A DNA stretch of 64,000 nt from Allomyces macrogynus ATCC 38327 (lineage: Eukaryota > Blastocladiomycota > Blastocladiomycetes > Blastocladiales > Blastocladiaceae): positions 407,780 through 471,779 of the forward strand of contig GG745352.1 of assembly GCA_000151295.1 (NCBI GenBank), given 5' to 3'. The position numbers and the translations under genes are program-made. Numbering within the stretch: the stretch's first letter is position 1; each line of letters opens with the position of its first letter. A model generated the notes under the pieces. That model did not search any database. It worked only from the letters and a program-made list of their open reading frames with translations, and was not told the origin of the DNA. Below are positions 30,831-42,462 of this stretch, one piece after another.

Positions 30831-33083
30831 ATGGTCAAGGTCAAATCGAAGCGCAACAGAGCCGCGGCGAACACCATCAACCCCACCTTGCCAGCGCCCC
30901 GGCTTGACACATTGCCCACCGAGCTGATTTTCCCAATCTGCGAAACTCTCCTCCTTCATGACGGCAAACCCGACCTCTTCGGGCCGCGTCTCCCGCTGTT
31001 GCAGCTCCTGCGCGTCGCGTCCAATCGTTACACGCCTGTGATGTTCACGCTCATGCAATATGACCCTCTTTCAATCTATTTGTGCTTAATTCCAGGCACC
31101 GAACAACAAGGGCGGAGACAAGAATTCAAGCGCTTCGTGCGCGCTGCCGTGGGTTGTAAGAACCCGCGAAGTGATCCAGTCCCGTCCAATGCGGTCTGAT
31201 TCATGACATTTTACTCATGAGTCGTTAGTGTCGCGCCTGCCTTCCCACCGATGGCTCACCAGCCTCACGATCTCAACACGTTCTTGTCAACAGTCTTGCA
31301 GCCATGCGTGCGACTCTGCAGCGGCTCCACTCTCAGAACCCGGGGGCACGAGCGTATGCGCGGGACCTTGCAGATCGGTTTCCAGCACCGTTCTGGCCCA
31401 GTTTGCCAAAGTCGCTTGGTGAACTGACCCTGATTGGAGTGTTGGTTGGAACTGATGGAAGCGAAGCTTCACCAATGCTCGACGGCAAATGGAGACGCTG
31501 AAGTGCTTTTGCGGCTTCCTCTTCGCTCAAATGGTGACGCGTTCGAAGAGGCTCATGTGCTTTCGCGGCTTCCCAAGCTCGTGTCGCTGCGTTCGCGATC
31601 TGCTGTCCACTTTTCCTCTGATTATTGATTACAGCAACGTGACCAGATCAATGAGCCCAACAGTAGTCCTGGGCACCAGGAACTGCAGGGCGGAGTCTGT
31701 TGCTTGGATCAATTGTTTGAATCGCTCCCACCAAACCTGACTTCCCTGTCGCTCGTGTTTCGCTGGGACTGAACATACGCATCCTGATGCAGGGACTGCC
31801 GCGCTTGACTGTCACGTCGCTCGAATTGCCCCTGATTGAACACGTCCACTTGTTGTTGGCGCTCACAAACCTGCCACCAACACTGCACACACTTGCGCTG
31901 GTGGACACCAATCATGGTCAACAGTCCATCCGCTCCGATGTAGCTTTGTGGCGCGCACAGGTTTACCCGAACTACACCTCCGAAACCCTCAATCGATTTT
32001 TATGGTCATATATCGATTTACAGATCGATTTCATGCTCAAAATGGATTTAGAGATCAATCTCCCGCTGACAAATCGATTTACAGACCGATCTACCTCGCA
32101 AATTCGATTTTTTGGCCGATCTTGAGCTCGAATTTTGATCCTTCACTCGAGATCATGAGTAAAGAACTGCTGCAAAAAGTGACCCAATAAGCGATCTCAT
32201 TGACTTCTCACGTGCGAACCGCGCGTAGGGGTGACCACGCGGGTCGTTGACCGTTTTCAAGCAGCTCCTGCTCGACCACGACCAAGTCCTTTGACGACGC
32301 ATCGGATTGCAGCAGTACGTCAACCTCGTGCGCGCAATCCCTCCCGATATCGACTTCTGACGCGTGATCCGCGCGATAGACGGTGGCACGAGCGCCATCG
32401 ACCGTGATCGAGTGTATTGGGACCTGGTCCCGCAATGACGCCGCCCCAGCGCTGCTCACGCTCATGAAGTATGGAAACGACGACTGTTTGATTTTCCTCG
32501 ATGTGCAAGCGCGGGGGGACCCCTTCCATTAAATCAAATCCATCATGTAGAACGCGCGCAATGTGGTTTTGTGCAAGAAACCGGCAAACTATGCAGCCAA
32601 GACGCTGGATTATCACCCCATCGCCACCCATTGAAGATCTCCCGAGTACTCCCGTTGGATGTCTTGCCGTCGCTCATTACCCAGGAAATTTAGCAGCGGG
32701 AAGTTTGCACCACTGCCCAATGCAATTCCTGGTCCTGGGCGGAAGCTGGGCCGAGGGTGTCTTCAACCACTCGAATCGTTGACGCTCAACGAGTTTAATG
32801 GCATCAGCCTGAAATGTATACTGAAACACCGCCCACGATGCGCTCGCTGGACTTTTAGCACAACAGCTGGGCCATTGGTGACGACGAATACTTGTGGGCC
32901 GTGGCGGTCGCCATGTCATCGCGCAGGAACAACCTCCTCAAGTTGTGCTGGGTCAATTTGAGTGGCAACCTCTTGTCCTTCCGAATCCTCGACATTGCGC
33001 TGTGTGGTCTTGCGATCATGATGGGTAGCGTTGACAGAACCCGACTGGTCGCTGGGAAGGCGCACAGTGGTGCGTATTCGTGA
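30831..33083 (+). pseudogene. F-box/LRR family pseudogene (copy 2)
   Basis: Begins with a plausible ATG and the family F-box block (RLDTLPTELIFPICETLLL), with an intact-looking first 122 codons. After a stop at 31197-31199 the family text continues in scattered frames: LPRLTVTSLELPLIEHVHL and LPPTLHTLALVDTNHG near 31.8 kb, LESLTLNEF near 32.8 kb and LLKLCWVNLSGN near 32.94 kb. A short AT-rich tandem repeat (31992-32120) interrupts it. There are many stops and no consistent introns. The first 122 codons plus the TATA box might still yield a short F-box protein. Confidence 0.5.
31992..32120. repeat. Short tandem repeat, ~30-bp period, ATCGATTT core
   Basis: Units ATCGATTTACAGATCGAT (32012) and ATCGATTTACAGACCGAT (32073), with degenerate versions at 31992, 32042 and 32102, recur every ~20-31 bases. 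The stretch is much more AT-rich than its surroundings. Confidence 0.6.
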
Positions 33084-33638
33084 CAAAGTTGGCGAATGAA
33101 GAGATTCCGTTGATGAGGGAGCGCTATCCGCAATTTACATTGATAAATTGAAGTCGTTGCTGTGTTGTTGATTGCTCTGGATAACCTGCACAAATCAATT
33201 CAATTTTTTCTCGTGCTCTCTCCACCTGCACTCGCTCTTCACTATGATCTTGGAATTCAAGGGACAATGAAGTCGATAGTGCCTTGTCATGTCTTGCCCT
33301 TGACGGGCGAAGAGCATGAGTGCGACTGGCCGTCAGGGCGACGCATCACGGTGCGGATTGGCGGAAACCAGTCTGAAAAGGAAGTGAAGCTTGTTCGGGA
33401 ATGAATGTGACGGCATTGACAGTCCGCTTGGCAATGTCTTTTGCTCAGACAGAGCGGGCCAGACAGTATGAAAGAACGCGTACTCCCTTTCCGAAGCAGG
33501 AAAGACGGTCTCGTTCATTTTGCATCTCATTTGTTTGCATCTCGTTCGTTTTGCACGGAAGTTCTTATTGTTCCATCATGTGGAACTCAAAATTATGTGC
33601 AAGAAAGAACGCAATCGGTCGCCCACCATAACGCGAAT
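33084..33638. other. Spacer
   Basis: Lower-GC spacer between F-box/LRR copy 2 and the 3' end of the adhesin-like gene; nothing supported. Confidence 0.35.
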
Positions 33639-35104
33639 TTACGACACCCAGAGCTCCACCATCCCATGCGCCGACGCAATCGTCCACTCGTCGTCCACTT
33701 GGGGCAACGACGACACGACCACGCTATCGGCACACACGCGCACCGCTTCTCCACCCGAATTCGCCGCATTCACCAGCATTCGAGCAGCAGGTCGGTCCGA
33801 CATGGCCACTGCCGTGACTTGCGCCGCGTGCACGGTGACGGCAACAGTCGGCGTGTCGATCGCGCACGCGCTCACGATGTCGTCACCGCTGCCAATCGTC
33901 CGAACGTGGACGGCCACATCGCCCGTGATCGAATCAATCGTGAACCGGCCCGGTTCCGCGGCATGCACGAGCGCACGGGTCATTTCAGCGACGCGCACGG
34001 CGCCCGTGGCCGAACGCAGAGCGATGTCGCGAACGGTCGCTGCGACGTGGGAAATGATGATAGATCCGGCGCCGTCGGTGGCCAAGGAGACGCGCGGAGC
34101 AACGAGCGAAGCGACGGCCGTAATCGATCCAGCGCGCGTGCGCAAGTCGAGCTCGCCCAAAGTGAGCGTTTCGTGCATGGTGAGTTGCGCGCCTCGCGCG
34201 GTCTGGTCGTCGAGGTGCGCACGCAACTTGATCGAATCGGGCAAGTAGATGGACCACACGGCGTGCGGGCACTGGATGGCCGGACAAGTTATGTTGGTGG
34301 TGGACAGGATCGCGACTCGGCCAAGGTTTATGGCGATTGTCGCGTCAGGGCCCGTTGTCGTTGTTGCTTCGAGAAAGACAGGGTCTGAGCCCGAATCGCA
34401 CTGTGCCTGCACAGTCACAAGGTTGGTCGAGCCGGGTTCAGCTTGGAAAACGTGGATTTCGTGGACAGGAAGTGCCTGCTGAGGCCGAGCGTCCTCTTGG
34501 TCCGACCACACAACGTGCACAGTGCGAGTCGAAGCGTGGATAGGCATTGCGACCGAGTTGCGGGACCAGCGGAGCGCATCCGGCACGCAAAGACGTGTCG
34601 GGCCGTCGATCGAGGGATCCGAAACGGGGGCGAGCAGCGATGATGTGGCCTAGGAGTGGACGAATGGTTTTTGATCAGACATACTCGACCAATGAGCTCG
34701 TCTTCCAATTTCTGACAGAAACGCACCACAGCAATCAAAAGCAACAGCACGACCACAAGCACTAGCGCGACCATCACGCGACGACCGGCCATCCACACAC
34801 TCTGTGCCATTTTCGTGACCATCCCCTTTCCATCGTGCTGAGACGAAACCGGACGAGGCAGCAGCGCGTCGGTTTCGCGAAAAACGGTCGGCGCAAGCAA
34901 GAACGTGCGTGATGCCGGAACAGGTGGAACAAACAGCAGAATCACGCGTGCAGCCATCGACTCGAGCCAGGTCGCGGGTTCGTGCAGAGAAATGGCCGAG
35001 CGCATGGTCTCGACAGACCCGGAGCTTGGCTCAGCATCGTCGCGAGTCGGGATCAAATCGTCGAGCGACGCGTAGCTCGCAGGTGCGCTCTTATGGTCAG
35101 GCAT
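33639..35104 (-). CDS. Type II membrane protein with adhesin-like repeat ectodomain
   Basis: Two exons, 35104-34685 and 34649-33639 (stop TAA), give 476 aa. The intron 34684-34650 (GTATGT...CCTAG) is only 35 nt, shorter than others here, but both joins are phase 0. The N-terminal ~110 residues are cytoplasmic, then a TM helix (VMVALVLVVVLLLLIAVVRF) and a long exterior part. The latter shows beta-strand-type repeats such as LGELDLRTRAGSITAVASL, VSLATDGAGSIIISHVAATV and IALRSATGAVRVAEM. These recall the DUF4097/putative auto-transporter-adhesin beta-helix pattern of surface proteins. The ligand is unknown. Confidence 0.65.
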
Positions 35105-37187
35105 GGGACGGTGTGGCCAAGAAATGCAATTTGCTGGTCGGGAGAGAAAGAGCGTGGTGGATGACGGTAGGCTGCATGGTGTCCACTGCTGGCGGCGCTC
35201 TGCTCACGACTGGGAGCGCAGAGGACGGGGAACTGCTGCTCGGTGCTGCGTGTGGCCAGCACAAGAGCACAAACCGCGAGCCGTGAGAATGTTGAGAGAC
35301 ACAGATTGCATGCGTGGAAGATTGGAAGTGTCTGGACCGTTGCTGAGCAAGTTGTGACCGCGCGGTCGACGTGGGAATGCTGTGACTGGGCCATTTCATT
35401 TGGTGCAAATCTGTCTGTGGTCGGCCAGAACGCTCAGATGCTGGAGACCACGAGTGGTCATCGCAGCCCCGGTGCGAGACTTGGTGTCCAAGCAAGATCG
35501 CTCAGCGTCGGGGATGCTGATCATGACCTCTCGTTGTACCACTCGCGTTTCTTGATAGCGCCGAAAACCTTGTGACACCACGTCACTGCCGCTCGGCAAC
35601 AGGCTGGCCAACTTGTCGCTGTCGGCCTTGTGAAGCAACAATCCCACCCGCGACCGCAGCGAGCCACGCACCTTGCTGAAGTTCCTGCAGCTACTTGCAC
35701 TAGATAGAGCTCGAAAAATGGCCCAGGTTGTTCGAGGACAATGATCCAGCTGGCGTGCATGGCGACTCGGAATCAGCAGCGGCAACTCAGATTTAACGAC
35801 TGAATGCTTCTGAACCTTGCTCAAACCGACACATTGCCAGCTACGAATCGCCAGTTCCCAGTTCCCGACGAGTTGCAGGCTTCCTTGCTCAATGCTGCCA
35901 TGCTGCCAGTTGCAACGTCGCCAGACTTGCAAGTGGAACGCTGCAAGCCACTGCAACGTTGCCAGTCTCTGTCTCATTGCATGCTGCCTCGCTCCGTGCT
36001 GTCTCGCTCCTTGCTGCCACACTGCCAGCTGCGTCATTGCCGTTGGGCAACGGTTGCTTGTACCAATTTGCAAGTGGAACAGATATGAGTTTCAGAGCAC
36101 ATTGCTTCCTTCCTTCCTCTGCTGCATTCTCTCTTGTTGGTCATGACATATGTCTGGCCTTGCAAATTGGTCCAGACCAGCTTTTGTGTAAAGTCCTCAA
36201 TCAAATCTGCACAAGAGTACAGCTAGAGACCATGCTGGGCGCACAGCGCCAGCCCCAAGTTGTATTTCTTGAGCAAGCTGCCAGCTGAAAAAGCAAGCTG
36301 ACTCGCGCATCCGTGTGACCATACTTGAGCGAACTGCTAGAGGCCCGCTGTCCCTTGCGAGACGTCGTTGAATGCAGGAGCCTTAACGCTCCTGACAAAA
36401 GCAGAGTGGGTCAGGACGTTGTCACGACCGCAAGACTTGAAGGATGTGATCTGAGCGGCGCGCAAGGCAGGGAGACAGTATGGCGGCACGGTCGCCTGCA
36501 GCCACGACCAGTGTAACTGTCTCCCACTCCACCGCACCATCTTCATCAACGACAATCAACCGACCGCGATCGTGTCGACGATGACGTTGCTCCTGCCCTT
36601 TACGCCTTAATTCTTCAGGTACCAGCGACAACACGACGACGCTGGCGAAGGTCCGGTCGTGCGCCCTTGCAGAACAACAGCGAGGAGCGGCGTAGTCCAT
36701 TTGCCGTCGGACTGGCAGCAACCTTTCCTGCAATCGTTGCGCCGATATCACCCAACAGTGTGGACCACAGCGCGAGGCCCAACCGAGTACCGAACGGAGC
36801 GAGAGCAAGTGCATCGAGCTCGCCAACAGCGTCATGATTCTCGACCGGATTTCGCTGACCGTGGCGAGGAGAGCGAGCATGCGTGAGCGGGCTGGGTCGG
36901 ACGTGGTGGTCGGCCGATCTCGCAAGGTGGCAGCGTGGGCCAAACAGCACAACCACAATCAAGTCGGACCCACGTTGCAACTTTCTGCAGCTGCATCACT
37001 TCGGCTTCTCGCCACTGCACGACGCGCTGTTCTCCTAGCATCGCCGCTACCGCTTTTCTTCTCTCCTCGAGCTGCCGCTCGCTCTCCTCGAGAACTACCG
37101 CACCACCACCAATTGGGCACTCGTGCCATACATTCGGCTGCCGCCGCTGCACCACGGCCCGCAACTAACTTTGACCGAATTCCCGCC
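35105..37187. other. Gene-poor stretch with low-complexity repeats
   Basis: No supported complete gene. Bases 35800-36080 are a low-complexity tract dense in TTGCCA/CTGCC/TGCAAC words; TTGCAAGTGGAAC occurs at 35927 and again at 36068. On the minus strand at 36420-36960 two overlapping frames look protein-like (EDGAVEWETVTLVVAAGD; LALWSTLLGDIGATIAG) but do not join into one product. From 36834 an open plus frame runs into the C1-THF synthase start. Confidence 0.35.
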
Positions 37188-40153
37188 ATGGCCTCGACCA
37201 CTGCCTCTGCTGCGAATGCGACTGCGCGCCTGATTGACGGCAAGGCCGTCTCGGCCTCGGTGCGCGCGCGCCTGCAGACCGAGATTGTCGCGCTCAAAGC
37301 CGCACACCCGTCGTTTGCCCCGCGGCTCGCCATTGTCCAGGTCGGCGCGCGCCCTGACTCGTCGCTCTACGTGCGCATGAAGATCAAGGCTGGCGCTGAG
37401 ATTGGCATCAATGTCACGCTCGATACGCTGCCCGCCGAGGTCACGCAGCTCGAAGTACGTTTTGTTCGGCTCGTCGTTGTGCTGCTGTCCTTCAATCAGA
37501 TGCTGATCATGGTCCATTTGTTCGCGAACTGCAGCTGCTGCGCCACATCCACGCGCTCAACGACAACCCGGAGGTGCACGGCATCATTGTGCAGCTGCCG
37601 CTGCCCAAGCACCTCGACGAGTCGGTCATCACCGAGGCCGTCTCAGTCGCCAAGGACGTCGATGGGTTCCACACGCTCAACATGGGCTCGCTCGCCAAGC
37701 GCGCGGCGCACCCGCTCTTCACGGCGTGCACGCCCAAGGGCATCATGGCGCTGCTCAAGGCCTACGACGTGCAGCTCGCAGGCAAGCAGGCCATCGTTGT
37801 CGGCCGGTCCGACATTGTGGGCCTCCCCGTCTTCCACCTGCTGCAAAAGGCCAATGCGACCGTCACGCTTGCGCACTCGCGGACCAAGGACCTCAAGATG
37901 CTCGTGCGCGAGGCCGAGGTCGTGATCGCGGCCGTGGGCGTGCCGGAACTGATCAAGGGGGAGTGGATTCGCCAGGGGGCCGTCGTCATTGACGTTGGCA
38001 CCAACGCCGTCCCGGACGCGACCAAGAAGTCCGGCCAGCGGTGGGTCGGTGACGTCGAGTATGCGGTCGCCAAGACGCGCGCGTCGGCCATCACACCCGT
38101 CCCGGGCGGTGTGGGCCCAATGACCGTGTGCATGCTACTCGAAAACACGTTCGAGGCCGCCAAGCGCGCGCTCGATGCGGCGCTCGCCGGTCCCGCGATC
38201 CACCCGCTGCCCCTGACCCTCCTCGACCCGGTCCCGTCGGATCTCGATATTGCCCTTGCGCAGACGCCCAAGCCCGTGACCGACTTGGCGCGCGAGATTG
38301 GCATTCTGCCGCGTGAACTCGAACCGTACGGCGCCTACAAGGCCAAGGTTGACCTGTCGGTGCTCGACCGGTTGAAGGACGTGCCGATCGAGGTCGCTGA
38401 CCCGGCGCGCCGCGCGCGGTACGTGGTCGTCACGGGCATCACGCCCACGCCGCTCGGCGAGGGCAAGTCGACGACGGCGATTGGTCTCGTGCAGGCGCTC
38501 GGCGCACACCTGAACCGGCTCGCGTTTGCGTGCATTCGGCAGCCGTCGATGGGCCCGACCATGGGCATCAAGGGCGGTGCCGCCGGTGGTGGCTACTCGC
38601 AGGTGATCCCGATGGACGAGTTTAACCTGCACCTGACGGGCGACATTCACGCTGTGACGGCCGCCAACAACCTGCTGGCCGCTGCGATTGACGCGCGCAT
38701 GTTCCACGAGGCGACGCAGTCGGACACGGCGCTCTTCAACCGTCTCTGCCCGGCGCAGAAGGGCAAGCCTCCCAAATTTGCTGATGTCATGTTCAAGCGG
38801 CTGCAGAAGCTCGGCATCGCCAAGACCGACCCGGCCGAGCTGACTCCCGAGGAGAAGCGCCGGTTTGCGCGGCTTGATATTGACCCGGAGACCATTACGT
38901 GGCAGCGCGGTGTCGACATCAACGACCGGTTCCTGCGGCAAATCACGGTCGGCCAGGCGCCCACGGAAAAGGGCATGGAGCGCAAGACCGGGTTCGACAT
39001 CGCTGTGGCCTCGGAGTGCATGGCCGTGCTCGCGCTGTGCACGGACCTGCGCGACATGCGTGAGCGGCTCGGTCGCATGGTCGTTGCCAGCTCCAAGGCA
39101 GGTGAGCCCGTGACCGCCGACGACCTTGGCATTGGCGGCGCCCTGACGGTGCTCATGCGCGACGCCATCAAGCCCACGCTCATGCAGACGCTCGAGGGCA
39201 CGCCCGTCCTGGTCCACGCTGGGCCGTTTGCCAACATTGCGCACGGGAACTCGTCAATTCTCGCTGACCAGATTGCCATGAAGCTCGCGACGCCACTGTC
39301 GGGTTCGAGCAGTAAGCCCGGGTACGTTGTGACCGAGGCTGGTTTTGGTGCCGACATTGGCATGGAAAAGTTCTTCAACATCAAGTGTCGTGCGTCCGGG
39401 CTCGCGCCCAACGCGGCGGTGCTCACGTCGACGATCCGCGCACTCAAGATGCACGGTGGTGGTCCCGCCGTGACACCCGGCAAGCCCCTGCCCGCCGAGT
39501 ACCGCACCGAGAACCTCGACCTGCTGCGCGTCGGTGTGGCCAACATGCAAAAGCACATTCGCAACGCGGTTGCCTACGGCGTGCCCGTGGTCGTGGCCAT
39601 CAACGTCTTCTCGACCGACACCCCCGCCGAAATCGAAGTTGTCGCGCAGGCCGCGCGTGAGGCCGGTGCGTTTGACGCGGTCCCGTGCACGCACTGGGCC
39701 GAGGGTGGCAAGGGGGCTGTCGCGCTCGCCGAGGCCGTGGAGCGGGCGTGCAACGCTGCTGCCGCGAACGGCGCCAAGTTCCAGTACCTCTACCCCCTCG
39801 AGATGCCACTGGCGGACAAGATTCGCGCGATTGCGACCAAGACGTACGGTGCCGACGACATTGAGTTGTCGGAGCTGGCCGCGTCCAAGTTGGCGACCTA
39901 CACGGCGCAAGGGTTTGGTCACTTGCCCGTGTGCATGGCCAAGACGCACCTGTCCTTCTCGCACGACCCGGAGCGCAAGAACGTGCCGACCGGTTTCGTG
40001 CTGCCGATTCGTGACGTGCGTCTCTCGGCCGGTGCTGGCTTTGTCTACCCGCTTGTTGGCACGATGCAGACGATGCCGGGCTTGCCCACGCGCCCGTGCT
40101 TCTTTGATGTCGACCTCGACCTTGAGACGGGCCGCGTCAAGGGTCTGTTCTAA
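37188..40153 (+). CDS. C1-tetrahydrofolate synthase (trifunctional)
   Basis: Two exons, 37188-37454 and 37535-40153, with intron 37455-37534 (GTACGT...CTGCAG, phase 0), give 961 aa. The N-terminal third is methylene-THF dehydrogenase/cyclohydrolase: [14 protein letters not shown] with the catalytic Lys at about 65, [37 protein letters not shown] and [16 protein letters not shown]. The rest is 10-formyl-THF synthetase: P-loop [15 protein letters not shown] (from about 392), [56 protein letters not shown] and the C-terminal [20 protein letters not shown]. It interconverts one-carbon folates for purine, thymidylate and Met synthesis. ATG 37188 sits in GCCATGG. An in-frame extension upstream could encode a mitochondrial presequence. 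Confidence 0.97.
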
Positions 40154-40487
40154 AGCGCTGATCACTGGTGTTTCGTTTGGTCGTCGTCGTTGATTTGATT
40201 TCTTGTTCGTTTGGCCCGCCGTGCGCTGCGGGCCGCCTCGCTGTGCTGCCAAGTTCTTGTCCAGGTCAACGGTCAACGTTTGTAGGATCGTCCAAAGGAA
40301 GGCTGTTTTGCATCTTTTCAAATACACGCCGTTGTCGCGTTGTGCTGCATTCCGGTTGTTTCGTCGTCCCCTTCTCTCTCCGATAGTGCCGATCAGATCC
40401 ACGCTCTCACCCCTCGCTCTTGTTCTTGTCACGACGTGCCTGTTACCGACCCTCACCATTCCGCACTTCTCCTGATCTCCATTATCA
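40154..40487. other. Intergenic
   Basis: 3' flank of the C1-THF synthase gene and pyrimidine-rich leader of F-box/LRR copy 3; no ORF supported. Confidence 0.35.
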
Positions 40488-42104
40488 TGGCGACTCCCAT
40501 CTTGTTGCAACCTCACCAACCGGCCGCGACGCTCGACTGGATGCCGCCGTTTGTCCTGACTCGCATCGGCACGACGCTGCTCGACGGGGCGAGCAGGACC
40601 GGATCCATCTGCTTCACCTCGCTCTCGCATCCCCTACCCTGTTTGCACCACGCGTGCGCGTCGCGATCAAAACGACTGGCGCCATCCGTCGCGCTCGATC
40701 TGTGTGGCTCGTTGGCGATGGTCGGCCCATGTCGCCGCACGAAGCGATCGGGTACCTCGTCACGCGCAGCGAGGCGCACACGACGCGGCACCAAATCATG
40801 CTATCCCTTTTCCCGCGCGACGCCGACCGCGCAACCCTGCCGCTGCTCGACAAGCTGGTCCACGGGCGCGGCCGCAAGGTCAAGTGGTCCCGCAAGTGGT
40901 CTCTGTTACCGGACCCGATCGACCAGCTTTTCTAGTACTCGGTCGACGAAAGTCACATTATCGCGGCCGTCTACGCGGTGCCCGCGCGGTGCCAGTCGCT
41001 GATGATCGATTCGAGGAAGATCAACTGGCGCTACGTGCCGTCGCGGCCAATGTCGCTTGTGGAGCTGCGTCTCGACGGTATTCCCGCGCCGGTCGTGGGT
41101 GGGGGGCGCGCACGGCGCCGTATTCGCGCAGTTGCTCCAGCACGGACTGCGCAAGTTAGTGCTGGCCAATGTGTTCCCGAACGATTTTAAGGGGCGCCTC
41201 TTAAGCGCGTTTCTCGACCGCATCCCGCTCTCCGTGACGACGCTCGAGCTGCTGTGGCCCGAGTCGGCGGTTCCAGTCCGCTCGCGTCCAAGGGCGCGCG
41301 GCTGGCCCTCGCGCGCAGTGTCTCGTTGCTCCAGTCGCTCCAGTCGCTTGTGCTCAAATGCTACGGGATCCACGATCCCCACGAGGTACTCTCGGCTCTG
41401 CCTCGCTCTACGCTTCGGAAACTGGATCTCGCGCTCGTCATTGACAAGGACGAGACCGACGACATGTGCAATCAGCTCGCGTCGAGCTGGCCGGCCATGA
41501 TCGAGTCGCTCTCGCTCTCCGTGAACAGCGACCGCACCGACCATGCCGCGGCTGACGCCATGCCACTCTTGTCCGTGTTGCCCGTCGTGACGCGCGCGCT
41601 GTCGATCAAGGTACCGCACTGGGACGTGGTCCTGTGCTAGTCGCTCCTGCTCTCAAACACGTTTGCGCGGCTCAAGCTCGGCACGGTCGATCAGGACCTC
41701 GCGCACCTCGCCAACTTGTTCCCGTGCCTGCCCGATTCGCTCACCCATATTGATCTGTCGAACCTTCGTCTCGGCGGGAACACGAATGCGGTCCAGACGC
41801 TCGCGCAGCTCATGCCGCCGCAGCTCGTGGCACTTAATTTGACCGAATACCACTTGACGGCCACTGACCTCGACCACCTCACAAAACACTGGCCCGCGAC
41901 GTTGCGTCGGATCGATATGGACTCGGAGTGTGTGGGTGGTTCTTTGTGAACGAAAAGTTTGTTAAGGCGATCCTCGAGTGGGCCGGGAATAGGCCAGCGG
42001 TGGAGAGTGTCGGGTGGCGGATGACGGTGCGTGTGCCGCGTCAGTACGAGTTCTCGGGCCGGGTGGACCGGTTGCGCGCCAAGTTTCATGTCGTACCCGT
42101 GTGA
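40488..42104 (+). pseudogene. F-box/LRR family pseudogene (copy 3), nearly full length
   Basis: Reads from ATG 40488 (TLDWMPPFVLTRIGTTLL) and shifts frame near 40590 into HLALASPTLFAPRVRVAIK. It then crosses in-frame TAG stops at about 40933 and 41638, with another shift near 41100-41250. Family blocks are present in order: SKWSL-like KWSLLPDPIDQLF, SLQSLVLKCYGIHD, LPRSTLRKLDLALVID, LPDSLTHIDLSNLRLGGN and MPPQLVALNLTEYHL. The C-terminus ends ...VVPV with a stop at 42104. The order and near-full length show recent inactivation, or else sequencing errors. Confidence 0.65.
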
Positions 42105-42462
42105 GCATGGATCGTCGTCGCTGCTGGTGGGATGATGATGGTCGACTCGACTGCTCATCTCTGGCGGTAGATGGCGCGAGGGTCTTTTCAATATATTGCC
42201 GGTTCCTTTGTCCTGTCCATTGGCCCTTGCACCAACTTTGGAGAAAAGGAGCAGGAAATGAATGGCAACATGGAGATGTTCTCTTCCGTTGACACCAGCC
42301 AGTCGGCTCTCGTCAGTCTTGCAGCAACTGCCATGTGACGTGACATGGATACACGCAAGTCTGTGGAAGGAATGCGCTGAAGATGCGCCCCCTCCGCTCA
42401 GCCAAAAGCTACGTGAAGAAACTCCCTCTCCTCAACACCCGACAACCATACCCACCTTCCTG
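42105..42462. other. Spacer between F-box/LRR copies 3 and 4
   Basis: Contains a TATA-like ATATATTG near 42190. No ORF supported. Confidence 0.3.

Noticed and set aside
35396..36073. 225-codon minus-strand frame rich in Gln/His/Arg/Leu
   Set aside because: Much of it arises from the low-complexity TTGCCA/CTGCC repeat tract; no domain.
38135..40630. Long minus-strand open frames (370-460 codons) opposite C1-THF synthase
   Set aside because: They are antisense shadows of a strongly GC3-biased real gene; no family resemblance.
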